64,000 nucleotides of DNA from Cristatella mucedo (Eukaryota; Bryozoa; Phylactolaemata; Cristatellidae): assembly GCA_009760855.2 (NCBI GenBank), contig WPIO01000078.1, positions 1,111,001 through 1,175,000 of the forward strand, given 5' to 3'. The stretch's first letter is position 1. The number at the start of each line of letters is the position of its first letter. A program made the position numbers and the translations under genes. Below, piece by piece: positions 11,239-24,011 of this stretch. Below the pieces are notes generated by a model, which saw only the letters and a list, made by a program, of their open reading frames with translations, ran no database searches and was not told the DNA's origin.

Positions 11239-12884
11239 GCAAGAGTGGAGCGCCTTACCCCTGGGCTAAGTCCCAGGATAGTGCACGCAGAGATGGACTG
11301 ACGCCTTTTAATTCCAGCAGAAGGAACCGGGCCGGAGTGACCGCCACGCTGGCTAAAAAATGACCAAGCCTGTCAGCGTGTGGGTCTGCTGATCTCCACC
11401 AGAAGAGGGTGGTGGCTGGGCAAGTCGGGCGCAGTACGGTACCGAAGGGGGCAGGGTGGCACATGTCCCCGGATGTTGGGTTAGGGGCACTGGATGGGGG
11501 CGTGCCAAAATGGGTACTCGCAACCTGGAGATTATCCTTCAGTCAGCCAACGGTGGCCCGGAATACATGCGAAGCAATTGCAAAGTACCACAGGCTCTAT
11601 ATTAGATCTGAGGGAATTCGATTTCAACCCCGTTAAGTTTCCATCAGCTTTGTCAATACGGGAAAGATTTGAGCGAATAGAACGCTACGCTTGATACGGG
11701 AAACGCAACTGCTGACGTGTAACTATTCCAAGTAAATCTTGAGGTCAGAGGACCCAGTTTTTTAATAATGAACCAGTAGTTTGTGAAGTAACAATCTGGC
11801 TGGAGATTTATTTTAAGATAACATATCTAATCACCGACTGCGTACGTTAGGGAAGAGAAGGAGTGAGGTCAGAAAAAATCAGGCTTGCAAGACAGCGAAG
11901 AGTGTGGGCGTAATAGTCAATCGGATCGTGGGATCGGGCCATAATATATCTATTGATATCATTGTCAAGCCAAACTGGCAAATAATTTTTTGGACACAGA
12001 AGATGAGCTCTATAAATCCTAGGGTGGTTGGCCTTACGTAAGTAATACCAAGGCTGAATATATGTTACGCAGCATCGCTGCTGGAGTACGACAGCCTTAT
12101 TCATATGACTGACCTTGGCAAACCGTGGCTGTACTGGAGCTCTGTACATGACAGCTCCGTGTCAGTGGTTACCGTCAAGAAATAGTAAAACATATTTCTA
12201 TTCTGGTGCAACACACTTGATATAGCTGCTACTTACTCTCGGAGGTTGCAAAGGCATGCAATCTAATCTACATGGAATTTCTATAAGGAATGGCATACAC
12301 AAATTTTGTTAAGGATTTGTCGACTCCTCCGACTCTTCTACCAGCATTAAACCTGAAGTCCCACTAGTAAGAGATCAGAGCGTCTACTATTTGGTTTAGA
12401 TCTTGAGCAATCTATTATAGATGACTTTTTCCTTAGCGTTACTAGTTTTCCGCTGACTGCGTATAAAAAAAATTGAGGTCGGAACTTACAGGTAACCAGA
12501 CTCACCAGACCATTGCAAGCATTATCGCATCACGATGAAGATGTAAGGCACCACATTTACCTTTCTGATAATTTTGTTCAATCAAAAGATCAATACCTCT
12601 ACTCAAGAATATAAATAATTGCTTAGGCCTAACTATTACCCTAGCTTAGCTGCATTTGGCTGCTATGAGCATGCTGGGTCAGAAATAAAAAAAATTGGTA
12701 TTTACCAATTGCAGCCAGAATGTTACTATTTGCATTAGCAATCACTAAGCAAATTAAAGGCAATACAAATGATCTTAATTTTGACAAATTCATAAAATTT
12801 AGCGCAATCATTCAAATAGTGACTAAATGACCAACCTTGTAACATCTCTATTGGTGAGAAATTAACCATACGGTCATTCTAGCA
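11239..12884. other. No gene or repeat recognised
   Basis: About 1.6 kb of mixed composition without long frames, known repeat or RNA gene that I can support. Confidence 0.4.
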
Positions 12885-12978
12885 CTAAATCTTTCTTTGC
12901 AGCAAATGTAAAGCGCCTAAAGAGAGATTAAGTTCTTTGAGGGCACTTTATCAAGTGTATTATTATTATTATTACAAA
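12885..12978 (+). mobile_element. L2-A 3' tail
   Basis: TTTGCAGCAAATGTAAAGCG, CTAAAGAGAGATTAAGTTCT and a TTATTATTATT end. Confidence 0.7.
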
Positions 12979-13384
12979 TTCGCCTTTGACCTTGTTCACT
13001 GGAAGTTTGGCGAAATACAATTGCCCTTTCACTATCTCAATCTCCAAGGTTCAATAGCAGTCATTTGCCATCCATGTCCGTGTCCGGTGATTAATGGCCG
13101 GTGTGTAATAAATAGTGCCGCTAAGACATTGAGCAGTGAGTATGCGGAGCTCTACTGCATTGCGTACCTAGCTAATTAACACTCCGTCATAACATGTACT
13201 TATATGGTATAATTAATATAAAGGTAAGCACTATGTGTACATCCGTATGGCATGTGCGTGCGTGTGTGCGTGTGTGCGTGCCTGTGTGTGTTGTGTGTCT
13301 GTGCATTTGTTCATACAGGCCATGGTAATCGTCACCGAATGCTAGCTACAATTAGCTGCGGCTCCATCACACCATAAGAACGCA
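12979..13384. other. No gene recognised
   Basis: Contains an interrupted GT-rich stretch at about 13254-13310. Confidence 0.4.
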
Positions 13385-14405
13385 AGTGCAAAAGAAATAA
13401 TAATAATCATAACAATGAGATCATTGTATTGTGCTATCTGAGAACGAAGTTTCTCACTAAGCACTTTCAGTATGCTGTTAAGCAGGTGTGTCAATATTGT
13501 TAGTGATAAGATGCACACAGTGTCAGCACGCATGAGCAAACAGCGGAAAATTTGCACGGACCCTGCAAATGTTATGAAGAAAAGACGCGTTTTTAGCTTC
13601 CATTTAAATTTCAAATCAGGTGTCTTCGTGTCGTCAGTCGGTAGTGAGTTCAATGCTTTCGAAGCATACAATTTAAAGGCAGGATCTATGCACGATTTGA
13701 GGTTGGTTCTAGGCACAGCTAAACGACTTGAGTCAAAAGATGAAGGCGTGATGCCTGGCCTGAATGAAAACTAGTTTGGATAAGAAGGCTAACGCAAGAG
13801 AATGAAGGGACCTAAAAGTGAGTGACTAGACCTTGAAGTTGCAAGGCTGCTTGATTGGGAGCTTTGGCAAGTCGGTGAGAAGTGGGGTGTGATGTACTGA
13901 CTGCAACCTCATGAAAAACAAGACTAGACTAGGTGAGTTGCGAGCCGAGTTGTAAAGGCATTATTGCACCGGCCTGAAGAACTGCAAGTACTGAGTTATA
14001 GAAGTCGAGAAGGGATGTCAAAAATCTACAGATCGACCCGGGTGCGCTGTTCCTGTCTAAGCAGGTTCAATTTTTTTGCAAAGCTACGTAGCTGCAATTA
14101 GGCAGACATGACTTTGGAGCTGATGTGGACGTCTAGGGAAAGGTCACTTTGAAACAGGACACCTATACTTTGTGCAGATGTCACAGGAGTTATGCTGGCC
14201 GAGAACTTGTTTGAGGAAGCATTTTCAGATTCCGACTTACTTTACGTTTGTCCATCACTGATCAATTGATTTTTTATCATCATTTGATTTGAAAAATTCT
14301 CCTGCCATCCAATTGCGAATGTTAGCAAAAAATGCAGCACGGGTGTTAGGAGAGTTGGAAAATCCGGAAGGCATGGAGGATCGAAAACAGGTATAATATT
14401 ATTAT
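13385..14405 (-). mobile_element. L2-A LINE copy, decayed
   Basis: Minus strand, from the 3' UTR back into the RT C-terminal region (IPRTNLKSC, FKLYASKALNSLPT). Many frame breaks. Confidence 0.7.
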
Positions 14406-14559
14406 TATTATTATTGAAAATAATGTATTCGCCTAGCACTCTCAGAGAATGTTATGTCTTTCTAAGGTTTATCTGGCTTCTTTCTTTACTTATGCCGTAA
14501 TCGAGGCAAGCAGGAACAGCTGTATACCATATTCATAGAAATAAATGTGCCTGTGCCAT

Positions 14560-14800
14560 AATTAATAGTATTCTTTTGCTCAGGCCTACCAATCTAAATT
14601 ATATGCCATCAAGACCTTTTATCGCATCACCCGCTCTTCTGACTCACGTCGTTTGTTTGGGCCTTTCATTAAATTCAAAGTCTTTTAGAAACCGTGCTTT
14701 CCGGTGGACCTACACTCCCAAAGCCCGAAACTCGCTACCGGCTAACATCATCACGTCGCCCCCTAATTCGAAGACAATCAAAGCAATTGTCCTTTAGGTG
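14560..14800 (+). mobile_element. Decayed L2-A-like ORF end
   Basis: Reads LNSKSFRNRAFRWTYTPKA then RNSLPANIITSPPN, a divergent version of the L2-A ORF end. Confidence 0.5.
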
Positions 14801-14869
14801 CTTTTTCACTCTGACATGTTGAATTATACGTCCAAAGAATTGGCAAGATTCCTTTTCAGCCTTTATTCA

Positions 14870-15117
14870 CAGCATCCCTTGACTTTATCACATTTAAAAA
14901 GAACTTAAAACACACCTATTTAGGACAGCATTTGTGGGTCCCTGTTATTCGTCCTTTGTGTGCTTATGCGTGCTGACACTGTGCATGCTGCCACTAACCA
15001 CACTTGCAAGCTGACCCTGTGCATGTCACCCCCAACCATGTCATTCATGTTGTTTACCAAGCATGTGATTACTCACCATTTAATCGCGTTTCCCTTTGCA
15101 GCAAATGTAAAGCATAT
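14870..15117 (+). mobile_element. L2-A 3' end, left part (interrupted by nested L2-A)
   Basis: ORF end and 3' UTR up to CAGCAAATGTAAAGCATAT. It is continued at 16798-16862, where AGAAAGAGATTGCGTTCTGT and the TTATT tail are found. The two parts flank the minus-strand copy 15118-16797. Confidence 0.8.
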
Positions 15118-16797
15118 AATAATAATAATAATAATAATAATGTACTTGATAAAGCGCCCTCGGAGAACTTAATCTCTTTCTAGGCGCTTTACAATTGCTG
15201 CAAAGGGAAATGCAATTGAATGTAAGTAAAATCATGCTTGAAAAACAAAAAAATGAATAACATGGTTAGGGGTAACATGCACAGGGTCAGCATGCAAGTG
15301 TGGTTACTGGCAGCATGCACAGTGTCAGCACGCATAAGCACATCAAGGACGAATCACAGGGACCCACTAAATGCTGTCCTAAATAGGTGTGTCTTTAAGT
15401 TCCTTTTAAATGTGGTCAGGTCAGGGGATGTTCTGACGCAGGTCGGGAGGGAGTTCCAGGCTTTGGGAGCATACGAACTAAATGCACGGTCTCCAAAGGA
15501 TTTGAGGTTTGTACGAGGTATTCCTAGACTGTTGGATTCCAAAAAGCGGGTGGTACGATGCTTGGCCTGATAGGGGAGTACGTCGGAGAGATAGACTGGA
15601 TCCATAGAATGAAGGGACCTAAAAGTGAGCGACAAAACCTTGAAGTCAATCCGTTGCTTGACTGGTAGTCAGTGCAGGTCGGCGAGAAGTGGAGTAATGT
15701 GGCAACTGCGACGCTCACGACAGACAAGCCTAGCTGCAGAGTTTTGCACTAGCTGCAATCGCCTGATCGCACATGCTGGTCGGCCAGTAAGCAGTGAGTT
15801 GCAGAAATCGAGACGAGATGTCACGAATGCATGGACCTACTTAGACGTGGTATCCTTATCTAAACAAGCCCGAATTTTAGCAATGTTATGAAGCTGAAAA
15901 TAGGCAGATTTGACTGTGGAGCTGATATGGTCGTCTAACGAGAGGTCGCTTTGGAATATGACACCTAGATTCCGAGCTGATTCGACAGGAGATATGCTGG
16001 CAGAGCCAATATTGAGAGACAGCCTTTCCAATCTCTGAATCACACTGGGTTCGCCCATAACTAGTAAGTTGGTTTTGTCATCGTTTAGTTTTAGAAAATT
16101 TGCTGCCATCCATGTGCGGATGTCATCAATGCATGCAGCAAGTGAGTTGAGAGAATTTGAGGTGCTCGAAAGCTGGGAGGGATCAAAGCAAAGGTACAAC
16201 TGAGTGTCATCCGCATAGAAGTGAAAGCCTAGATTGTGCTTGGCAATCACATCAGCAAGAGGGAGAGTATAAACCGTGAAAAGAACCGGACCTAGCCCGG
16301 AGCCCTGAGGTAGTCCATATTTCAGAGGTACTTCAGATTATCTTTCTCCATTCACGTCAATACTCTGGAGTCTCCCACTGAGATAGGACCTGAATCACTG
16401 CAGAGCAGTGCCAGTGATGCCCAGGCGAGATGAGAGGCGCTCTAGAAGAACTTTGTGATCGATGGTGTCAAAAGCTGCCGAAAGATCGAGCAAAAAAAGC
16501 AGAGACACTCTACCCATGTCTGCATTCCCTAAGTAGGTCGTTGTATACCCTAAGCAATGCTGACTCTGTCGAGTGATTAGCTCTAAAGCCAGACTGGAAC
16601 CTACTGGCAAGGTGTGAGGTTTTGATATATGAGTTCAACTGGTCTGCCACGACCCGTTCCAGTGTCTTTGATAGGAATGGTAAAAGGGAGACTGGGCGGT
16701 AGTTGCTCAAGTTCTCTTGGTCTAGTGTTGCTTTCTTGAGAAGTGGCCTGACTACAGCTTTTTTGAAAGGTGCTAGGACATGACCTGAGGCTAATGA
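15118..16797 (-). mobile_element. L2-A LINE, longest copy (RT pseudogene), nested
   Basis: Minus-strand reverse-transcriptase remnant of 1680 bp. Readable blocks in order: [75 protein letters not shown] (the YADD catalytic motif), FLKLNDDKTNLLVMGEPSV, LHWLPV-type region, and YAPKAWNSLPTCVRTSPDL. Frame breaks separate the blocks, so it is not functional. It starts at an (AAT)n tail and is flanked by CATAT (15113-15117 and 16798-16802), a candidate target-site duplication. The 5' part of the element is missing. Confidence 0.9.
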
Positions 16798-16862
16798 CAT
16801 ATTTTATAGAAAGAGATTGCGTTCTGTGAGGGCGTTTGATCAAGTGCATTATTATTATTATT
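16798..16862 (+). mobile_element. L2-A 3' tail, right part of interrupted copy
   Basis: Continuation of 14870-15117 beyond the nested copy. Confidence 0.75.
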
Positions 16863-17019
16863 GGTGAGTGCATAGAAAGAGTATTTGGTGCTCTTGGCAC
16901 TATTTTCACACTAAGTATTCTAAAATTATTAGTAGGATATATTGCAAACTTTTAGGTTTCTTCAATCTCTAGCTTAGCTTGCCTATTTTTAATAGTTCCT
17001 AACAGGCATACCATCGTAC

Positions 17020-17260
17020 AGCCGGCTCTTTTAAATCGAGTGCTTTGGCTGCACCTCTAACCAGCCCCCAAAGCCTTTGAAGACCGCATCTTCAGTTCAC
17101 ATGCTCCTAAAGCCTCCAGATCACACTCGATTGACACCATGACATCGCCTGACTTGATGGCATCTGAAAGAAAGTTAAAAATTCCCCATTATTCTCGGAG
17201 CTTCTTCTCCGCCAGTACGATTTTTGATTGTGTGCTTAGGCGTGCACCAACTGTATATGT
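17020..17260 (+). mobile_element. Decayed L2-A fragment
   Basis: AGACCGCATCTTCAGTTCAC, CATGCTCCTAAAGCCT and TGTGCTTAGGCGTGC are recognisable ORF-end and 3' UTR pieces. Confidence 0.5.
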
Positions 17261-17705
17261 TATAATCAACCAATGGACGTGCTTGATTGAAAGCACATGT
17301 AAAATCGACAGATTGTGTACAGCTTATAAATTTAGTCCTCCTAAGGTACAGCACATTTTTTCATTGTTGGCATTTTGTTTATATATTTCTTAACACAGTT
17401 CATGGCTGAGTCGGCTAACCAAAGAGGCGGTCATTTCTATGTCATAAGATTCGATCACAAATTGTTTAGACGAGTCTAAAGAGGCCCGTCTAGTCGGTGG
17501 TTTATAAGGCTTCAGAATCTCTTCAAAATTAGAATAGACAATACTGTTTAGACGGGTGAGTATGCAAAGACATCAGAAAGCCTAGGATTGGGTGTGCATT
17601 TTCAGGCGGCAATATAGAGTGGGTAGGAAGCATCAACGACATGAAGGAGAGTCTTGCAGAGCAACGGCTTCCGGCTTGCAGTTTCAAGCTACTGCTCGAG
17701 GAGGG
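17261..17705. other. No gene recognised
   Basis: No feature that I can support. Confidence 0.4.
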
Positions 17706-17978
17706 ATAATAATAATAATAATAATAATGTACTTGATAAAGCGCCCTCAGAGAACTTAATCTCTTTCTAGGCGCTTTACATTGGCTGCAAAGGGAAATGC
17801 AATTGAATGGTAAGTAAAATCAAGCTTGAAAAACAAACAAAATGAATAACATGGTTAGGGGTGACATGCACAGGGTCGGCATGCAAATGTGGTTAGTGGC
17901 AGCATGCACAGTGTCAGCACGCATAAGCACGTGAAGGACGAATCACAGGGACCCACTAAAGGCTGTCCTAAATAGAGG
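17706..17978 (-). mobile_element. L2-A 3' end
   Basis: (AAT)n then GTACTTGATAAAGCGCCCTC and the rest of the 3' UTR; very similar to the start of the copy at 15118, so relatively young. Confidence 0.8.
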
Positions 17979-18884
17979 CGCCATCAATTTGATTAGATGA
18001 GATGCTTGCGAACAGTGAACCATCTGGGCCTAATTTCACGTTCTTCCGACGTGATGATTAATTTTCTTTTAGTCAATTTTTTCAAATAGCGGCTTTGAGG
18101 CGGCGCTCCGTTGATGCCGAGAATCAGACCAGCCTAAGAAATGGGGTAGGAATACTTTTAGAATGGCTGAAGAACCTTTCCCAATCGCTGCTTCATCGGG
18201 CGCCGGACTCAGTCTGCTTTCGGAAGAGGTTAACAAATCCCAAATTATTTTTTATCTATTTATATTAATAATAGCAAATATTACAATATATACTGGTAAT
18301 ATTAAAATTAAATGAAAATAAGTTAACTTATTATATTTTCATAACATTCTAATTTTATTAACTTATTCACATTTGCATATTTTTATTTATTACTATGTAT
18401 CTATTATTATGGCTATTATCTTTTGCCTACTGATCACTGCGGCACGAGTTGTCGGTTTATTCATGTGAGAAGAACCTCTCCCTTCTGTCGAAAGACTGCG
18501 TGAACCAGACTCGGAGAGATTCCCTATTTTAGCCTGTCGGGTCCCTCCCGAATTTAAGGTGCTTCTCCTAAAAGGCTAATTATTATTTTTAGATTTCATT
18601 TTTTAAATTCTGAAAGCTCAGCGTGCGCGTTCAGTGGAGTGTCAGCTTCAAGGAGGCCAATCGTCTTTTTAAGGAGGCGCTACTTTTTGTAGAGCTTCCA
18701 ATGGAGTATTCCCTTATGCTGCTCAAAAAGGGGCAAGGGTCAATCTAAATGTTTTCAGCGTGCAGCTCCAGACTCTGAAAATCGGACACTTCTTACCTGA
18801 GTGTCAGCAGTAGCTTCCAGGCGGAACCTGTTAAGGGTAGAGTTTACAACTTATCTAAAGTGTTACATAATAGCCAAGCTTACC
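17979..18884. other. No gene recognised; AT-rich core
   Basis: 18240-18420 is very AT-rich. No coding region or named repeat. Confidence 0.4.
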
Positions 18885-18995
18885 AAAAGCCGCTTAGGTT
18901 GTGAGTGCACTATACAAAACTCTCCTGCCACCTTCTTCACCCACATGATCTTTATTACTTTGTGGAGTTACAGACGGAGATACATAAGCTAGTAG
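18885..18995 (+). mobile_element. LINE-B 3' tail
   Basis: AAAGCCGCTTAGGTTGTGAG, ATACAAAACTCTCCTGCC and TTTGTGGAGTTACAGACGGA end block, as at 40130 and 24012. Confidence 0.65.
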
Positions 18996-19149
18996 TTAAG
19001 CTGAGCGCTAAAACCGTAAGAGTTAAAATAAAATTTGCTTAATGGGCCACTGTGTCTTTCGCCAAATAGATTTTGAAGTGAGGGCCAAGCTGCGCCACGG
19101 TAGAATCGCGGAGCACGTCGGTATTGGGATGCATTGTCATGCTTGCACG

Positions 19150-19690
19150 CGAGCGTATATTTGATCTCTATCGACGTTGCTGATAATTGGTGTGCCGTCG
19201 GTAAAGTGACATCTCACGTGTCACCATCCAACCGTCGTGCACAGCCGCTGGCTGAGGCATTGAACTGCGAGGTATAAGCCGGCGCACGAGAGATAGCGGC
19301 GGCGGCTGATCTTCTCGTGTATCCCGCCCGCTCGCTCCACGCAGGGCAAATAAGATAGCGCAGGCAAAACCGCCGCAGGCGTGAACGCGCGCGCTCGCGA
19401 GCGCGCTCGAGCGAGCGCGAGGCGTGCCGCGGCCGCGACGGGGTGCCAGCGGGCAGATATGAATGAGAGCCGTCGCGCGGGCCACTCTGGCGCGAGTCGA
19501 TCACGTTCTGCCTACGTCAGCGCAGTCAGCGCGCCGAGAGGAAAGATAAGGGAGCTGCGCTCAGCGCCTACCAGCTCTCTACTCCAGCGCGCAGACTCTC
19601 CCTGCCGAAGGAATAACTGCTGCTGCTTGCTTGCGACGGCCGCGCCTCGAGTTGCAATTGAGTTGGCCTTAAGACAAAGTAAATGATCAT
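19150..19690. promoter_or_regulatory. CpG-dense patch, possible promoter
   Basis: A sharp rise in CpG (for example CGCGCGCTCGCGAGCGCGCT near 19387 and GCGGCCGCGACGGG near 19427) in otherwise AT-leaning DNA. It includes a CRE-like CTACGTCAG near 19511. Open frames exist on both strands but resemble nothing known. Could be an unmethylated promoter, a first exon or an unrelated repeat. Confidence 0.25.
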
Positions 19691-19794
19691 TCGAACAAAT
19701 TATAATGCTTATTATTGCACACGGTGGATATGTACACAATTGTAACCGCTAGTGCAGCACTCATTTATAAGCGCCCTCTACAATCAAGTATATG

Positions 19795-19930
19795 TGAATA
19801 TGTGTACGAATATGCATATATATAAATATAGTATATACGCGCATATATATAAATGTAAATATAAATACATGCACATATATATATATATATATATATTTAC
19901 ATTTATATGATATCTGACTGTTATATATAG
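19795..19930. repeat. AT-rich repeat with inverted arms
   Basis: TA repeats with arms ATATAAATGTAAATAT (about 19847) and its complement (about 19891-19908), able to form a cruciform. Confidence 0.6.
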
Positions 19931-19974
19931 CTTGCCATCACGCCCGATCCCTATCTAAGATAAGAAACTGTCTT

Positions 19975-20165
19975 CCTTGGTAGCTTGCAAAAAATTAAAC
20001 TGGCTCCTTAGTTCTTTCTCGGATTGATTATTGTAATTCCCTTTTGGCTGGGCTACCAAAAAAGGCAACTAGGCCACTGCAAATGGCTATGAATATGGCT
20101 GCAACGCTATTTTTTCATGTCCCATAGGTTTGACAACGCGCATTTATAAAGAGCACCCGGGAACC
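19975..20165 (+). mobile_element. LINE-B internal fragment
   Basis: Reads DYCNSLLAGLPKKAT-like then MAMNMAATLFFHVP, matching the start of the LINE-B block at 24640 (opposite strand). Confidence 0.6.
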
Positions 20166-20167
20166 AA

Positions 20168-20505
20168 ATAAAAATAATACTTCTGTTTAGCGCCCCGGGA
20201 GAACTTAATGTGCTGCAAAGGAAGCGTGGTCAAAGGGTATAGGTGACAAGCACAATGTCAACAAGCATAACATGGCTAGTGACATGCACAGTGTCAACAT
20301 ATAAATGTGGTTAGTGGCAGCATGCCCAGTGCCAGCACGCATAAGCACACAAAAGAGAGATCGCGAGGATATAGCAAATACTGCGAGCAACAGGTGCATT
20401 TTTAGCTTCTTTTTAAATGCAATCATGTCAAGGGATTTTGTGACGTCAGTCGAGAGTCAGTTCCTGGCTTTGGGAGCATATCTCCAAGTCCGTACGCATA
20501 GCGAA
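20168..20505 (-). mobile_element. L2-A 3' end
   Basis: Tail GCGCCCCGGGAGAACTTAAT, 3' UTR with GTGCCAGCACGCATAAGCAC, and ORF end; cut by the next copy at 20506. Confidence 0.7.
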
Positions 20506-21590
20506 TAATAATAATACATTTGACATACCGCCCTCAGGCAACTTAATTTCTTTCTAGGAACTTCACATTTGCTGCAAAGGAAGCACGATCGAATGGTTAG
20601 TGGTAGCATGCTCAATGACAACAAGCATAACATGGTTGGTGGTGACGACATTCACAGGGTCAGCATGCAAGTATAGTAAGGCAGCCAGCACGCATAAGCA
20701 CATAAAGGTCGAATCAGATGGTCCCACTAAATGCTCTCATAAATACATGCGTTTTTAGTTTCTTTTTAAATGTTGTCAAGTCAGGAGATGTCGTGACGGA
20801 AGTCGAAAGTGAGTTCCAGGCTTTGGGAGCATAGGAACTAAAGGCGCGTTCTCCAAGGATTTGAGGTTTGAACGAGGTGAAGTAAACAGCTAGATTCCGA
20901 AAAGCGGGTGGTTCGATGCTTGGCCTGGTGGGGGAGTAGATCTGAGAGATAGGCTGGAGCCAAAGAATGAAGTGACCTAAAAGTGAGCGACAAAACCTTG
21001 AAGTCGATGCATTGGTTGACTGGAAGCCAATGCAGGTCGGCGAGAAGTGGTGTCATGTGGCAACTGTGACGCTCATGACAGACGAGCCTAGCGGCAAAGT
21101 TTTGCACCAGCTGTAAGCGCCTTATTGCACAGGCTGATAGGCCAGCAAGCAGTGAGCTACAGAAGTCGAGACGGGATGTCACTATTGCATGGACCAATTT
21201 ATATATGGTATCCATGTCTAAGCAATCCCACACTTTAGCAATGTTATGTAGTTGGAAGTAGGCAGGCTTGACTGTGAGGCTGATGTGGTCGTCTAATAAA
21301 ATGTCACTTCGGGACAGGACGCCTATATTTCATGCAGATTCAACAGGAGATATGCTGACAGAGCCGATTGTGAGCGTAAGCTTTTCCAATTTCCGAATCA
21401 CACTTTATTTGCCTATAACTATTAAGTTGGTTTTACCATCATTCAATTTAAGAGAGTTTTTAGCCATTCGTGTGCGAATGCTATTATTCCGTGAAACAAG
21501 GGAGTTGAGCGAGTTCGACGTGCTGGGGGGGGGCGGCTGGGAGGAATCAAAGCAAACGTACAACTAAGTGCCACCGAGCAGCCTAACCGA
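20506..21590 (-). mobile_element. L2-A LINE copy (RT C-terminal pseudogene)
   Basis: Contains one open block of about 130 codons: [40 protein letters not shown] and FRSLHSLAPAYLSDLLPHQA. This is the intact version of the segment that was amplified at 5551-7619. Further upstream codons are decayed. Confidence 0.85.
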
Positions 21591-24011
21591 GAGCAGTCTC
21601 CTCCCAGGTGACCAGCACCAGCAGTAGCATGCAGAGACAACTCCGACGCCCAGTGTAAAAGTCCGCTGCCTAGTGCACAGTCTTGAGGAAAACTGCCCTG
21701 CGATTTACCTGAGGCTGGGGCTTACTAAGCCGCCCAACCAACCATATATCAGGACCTAGCCAATTCTTAGACGTTAAAATTCGAGAAACCGTGGATAATA
21801 AATATGCTGGCAGTCATCTGGATGGCACAGCACGCTAGAGTTTCAGTAGGCATCGTGCCATTTTCCAAGGAGAAATTAATTAATTAATTAATTAAAGTAA
21901 TTCGCCCTAGTTAAAAAATAAGGCGCGACAGGCTGAATGTCCGCCTTTGACTGGAAGTTACCTCGAGCGTAGCCTCTGCTGTTGGTTGTTCACGTTCTGC
22001 TTGAGGAGTTCATGTTCTGCCGGAGACCCGCCCCCCACACAGCGAACGCAACAGATCACATCTCAACGCTGCATCTCCATGTAGGTATGTATACTCGCTT
22101 CCTCCATTCATGCATTCTGCGTATGTGCATCGTCGCTCTACACGGATTGAAAAACGCACTTCTTCTGCTGAGTGCAATTGTACAATTTCCTCCAACGCAA
22201 CTTTTGCGGCCGGGATTTATAAGGAGAAAGTCACGCAATAAGCTTAGTGTTGCATTCGTTCCCCTTCTGAATAACTGTATTTCTGTTCTAGACGGAACGG
22301 AGTCAACGATTCAGGACAAAGCCATGATACTTAATACTTAATACTTAAATATACTTAATAATACTTAAATACTTAAATTGAAAATGTACTCATGAAATTT
22401 GCTGTTGATCAAAAGTTAGCAGATGCAGAGACTATACTAGGGATGCGTTGCCGAGCGACTGTCTGCTCTGAGCTGAAACATTGCGAGCGAGACGGACAGA
22501 ACTCGCGCCCTACTTTAGTATATCGCTGAATACTCGGCTTATCTTATTAAGAGTCCCACGGTGAGCCTTTAAATAAAGCCATTTTTTAAGTTGGCTGTCA
22601 CAAGCGCTCTCTAGGAGCAATTGCGCCTTCTTTTTCTGTCAGCAAACCTCCTCTTTTCTATGGATTCAGTTTACCACAACTTTATTATAGCAGAGTCTGG
22701 CGGAAGATGGCAGACGGTTCTTCTTGGTTCAGGCCGAATTCATCGACCGCTATAGGCTGACTAAAATTCGAACTCGACGATGCGAAGTAGCATCTTCGAG
22801 GTCAGCAACTACTTTCGACTGGTCAGAGACCGACGATTCCTGCCGTGTGGCGCCCGTCGATGAGCGATGCGTGATGGAAGCAGTTCCGCATCACTTCAGC
22901 AAGATCTACGGATAACTTCAGCAAACATGCCAGCGCGTTGCCTGGAGTTTGTCAATCTCGTCAACGTCTGTATTTCCAGCTTTGAGCAAGTCAACAGCAC
23001 GCTGCATCGGAAGCAGCGGCAGTGCCGCCTTTAATTAGGCGAAATTCCCGAGTTGACTCTAATGCAGCTCTGATGCTGTTGTGCTCTCGGTGTGAAAACC
23101 TGGGTATTTACAGAAAAAACGACGTTCGGCGAACGGTAGCTTGCGCTACGCTATATCTAGCAATTTTTCCCAAGGTTGTAAGGCTATTTCCTCATTCGCT
23201 CAAACCTCAGACACGTTGAAAATTGCCACTATTCAAAACTTAAAAATTTTAAATATATGTACTCTGAAATCATGCCAAAATGACACCATAAATGGGTTAA
23301 GAAATTTTCTTCGAAATTTTCAGCTATAATGCAAATCGATTTCTCGATACCCCTAAACACAGCCCGCTATCCTGCCTGGTTACACTGTCCTCGATAACGA
23401 CGTTTTAAGTCCGGTATTTCCTTGTAAAAGCAATCGCCCTGCTCCTCGGAGTGAGCCCTCATGTTTTCCTATCGCCTGGCGAGATGGGCATCGAGGATAT
23501 AGACTTTAAAAACACTCAGCGTCACATTTAGGCACAGCTCCTTAAAAGAACCTGAACCAGATGCGTATAGTTTTCAGCCTTGGGGATTCCAGCAGCGAAC
23601 CACTGGAACGACACTCTTCTCCTCGCCGCTCCCTCCGTTTCGTTCAGCTTCTTGGGGGAATTCGTCACATTCTACGATCCTCTTTATCTGCGGTCCTAGA
23701 AAGATATCAGCTTTGACATTTGCCTCCGACAGCTGAGCAAAGACCTGTTGGAGGTATTCGAAAGCTGCCGACTCTTAATCCGAAGCCGTGACAAATTGCT
23801 CGATGAAGCCTGAAAAGATGTGCAGTGGAGGGACTGACGAGCACCTTCCGAGGATCTAACAAGTGACTTCCACTCGATGCTGTTCTTCCCTACCGAGAAC
23901 CAAGTTGCGACTTGGTGTCCCGGCGAATGTCTAACGGGCGAAGAAAGCAAAGAAACTTCGCGAAACTGCCTCGAAAGCCCACGCGCCAGGAATGAGACCA
24001 CGCCCACATCC
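21591..24011. other. No gene recognised
   Basis: (TTAA)n at about 21870-21893 and AATACTT repeats at about 22326-22378. A plus-strand stretch at about 23690-23990 reads LSKDLLEVFESCRLLIRSRD with stops, perhaps a dead coding relic of unknown origin. Confidence 0.35.

Noticed and set aside
15354-16909. Active reverse-transcriptase gene
   Set aside because: Motifs are spread over several frames with breaks and the 5' part is missing; a dead LINE copy.
21982-22341. A 119-codon plus-strand open frame
   Set aside because: No similarity that I can name, no splice or composition support; consistent with chance.
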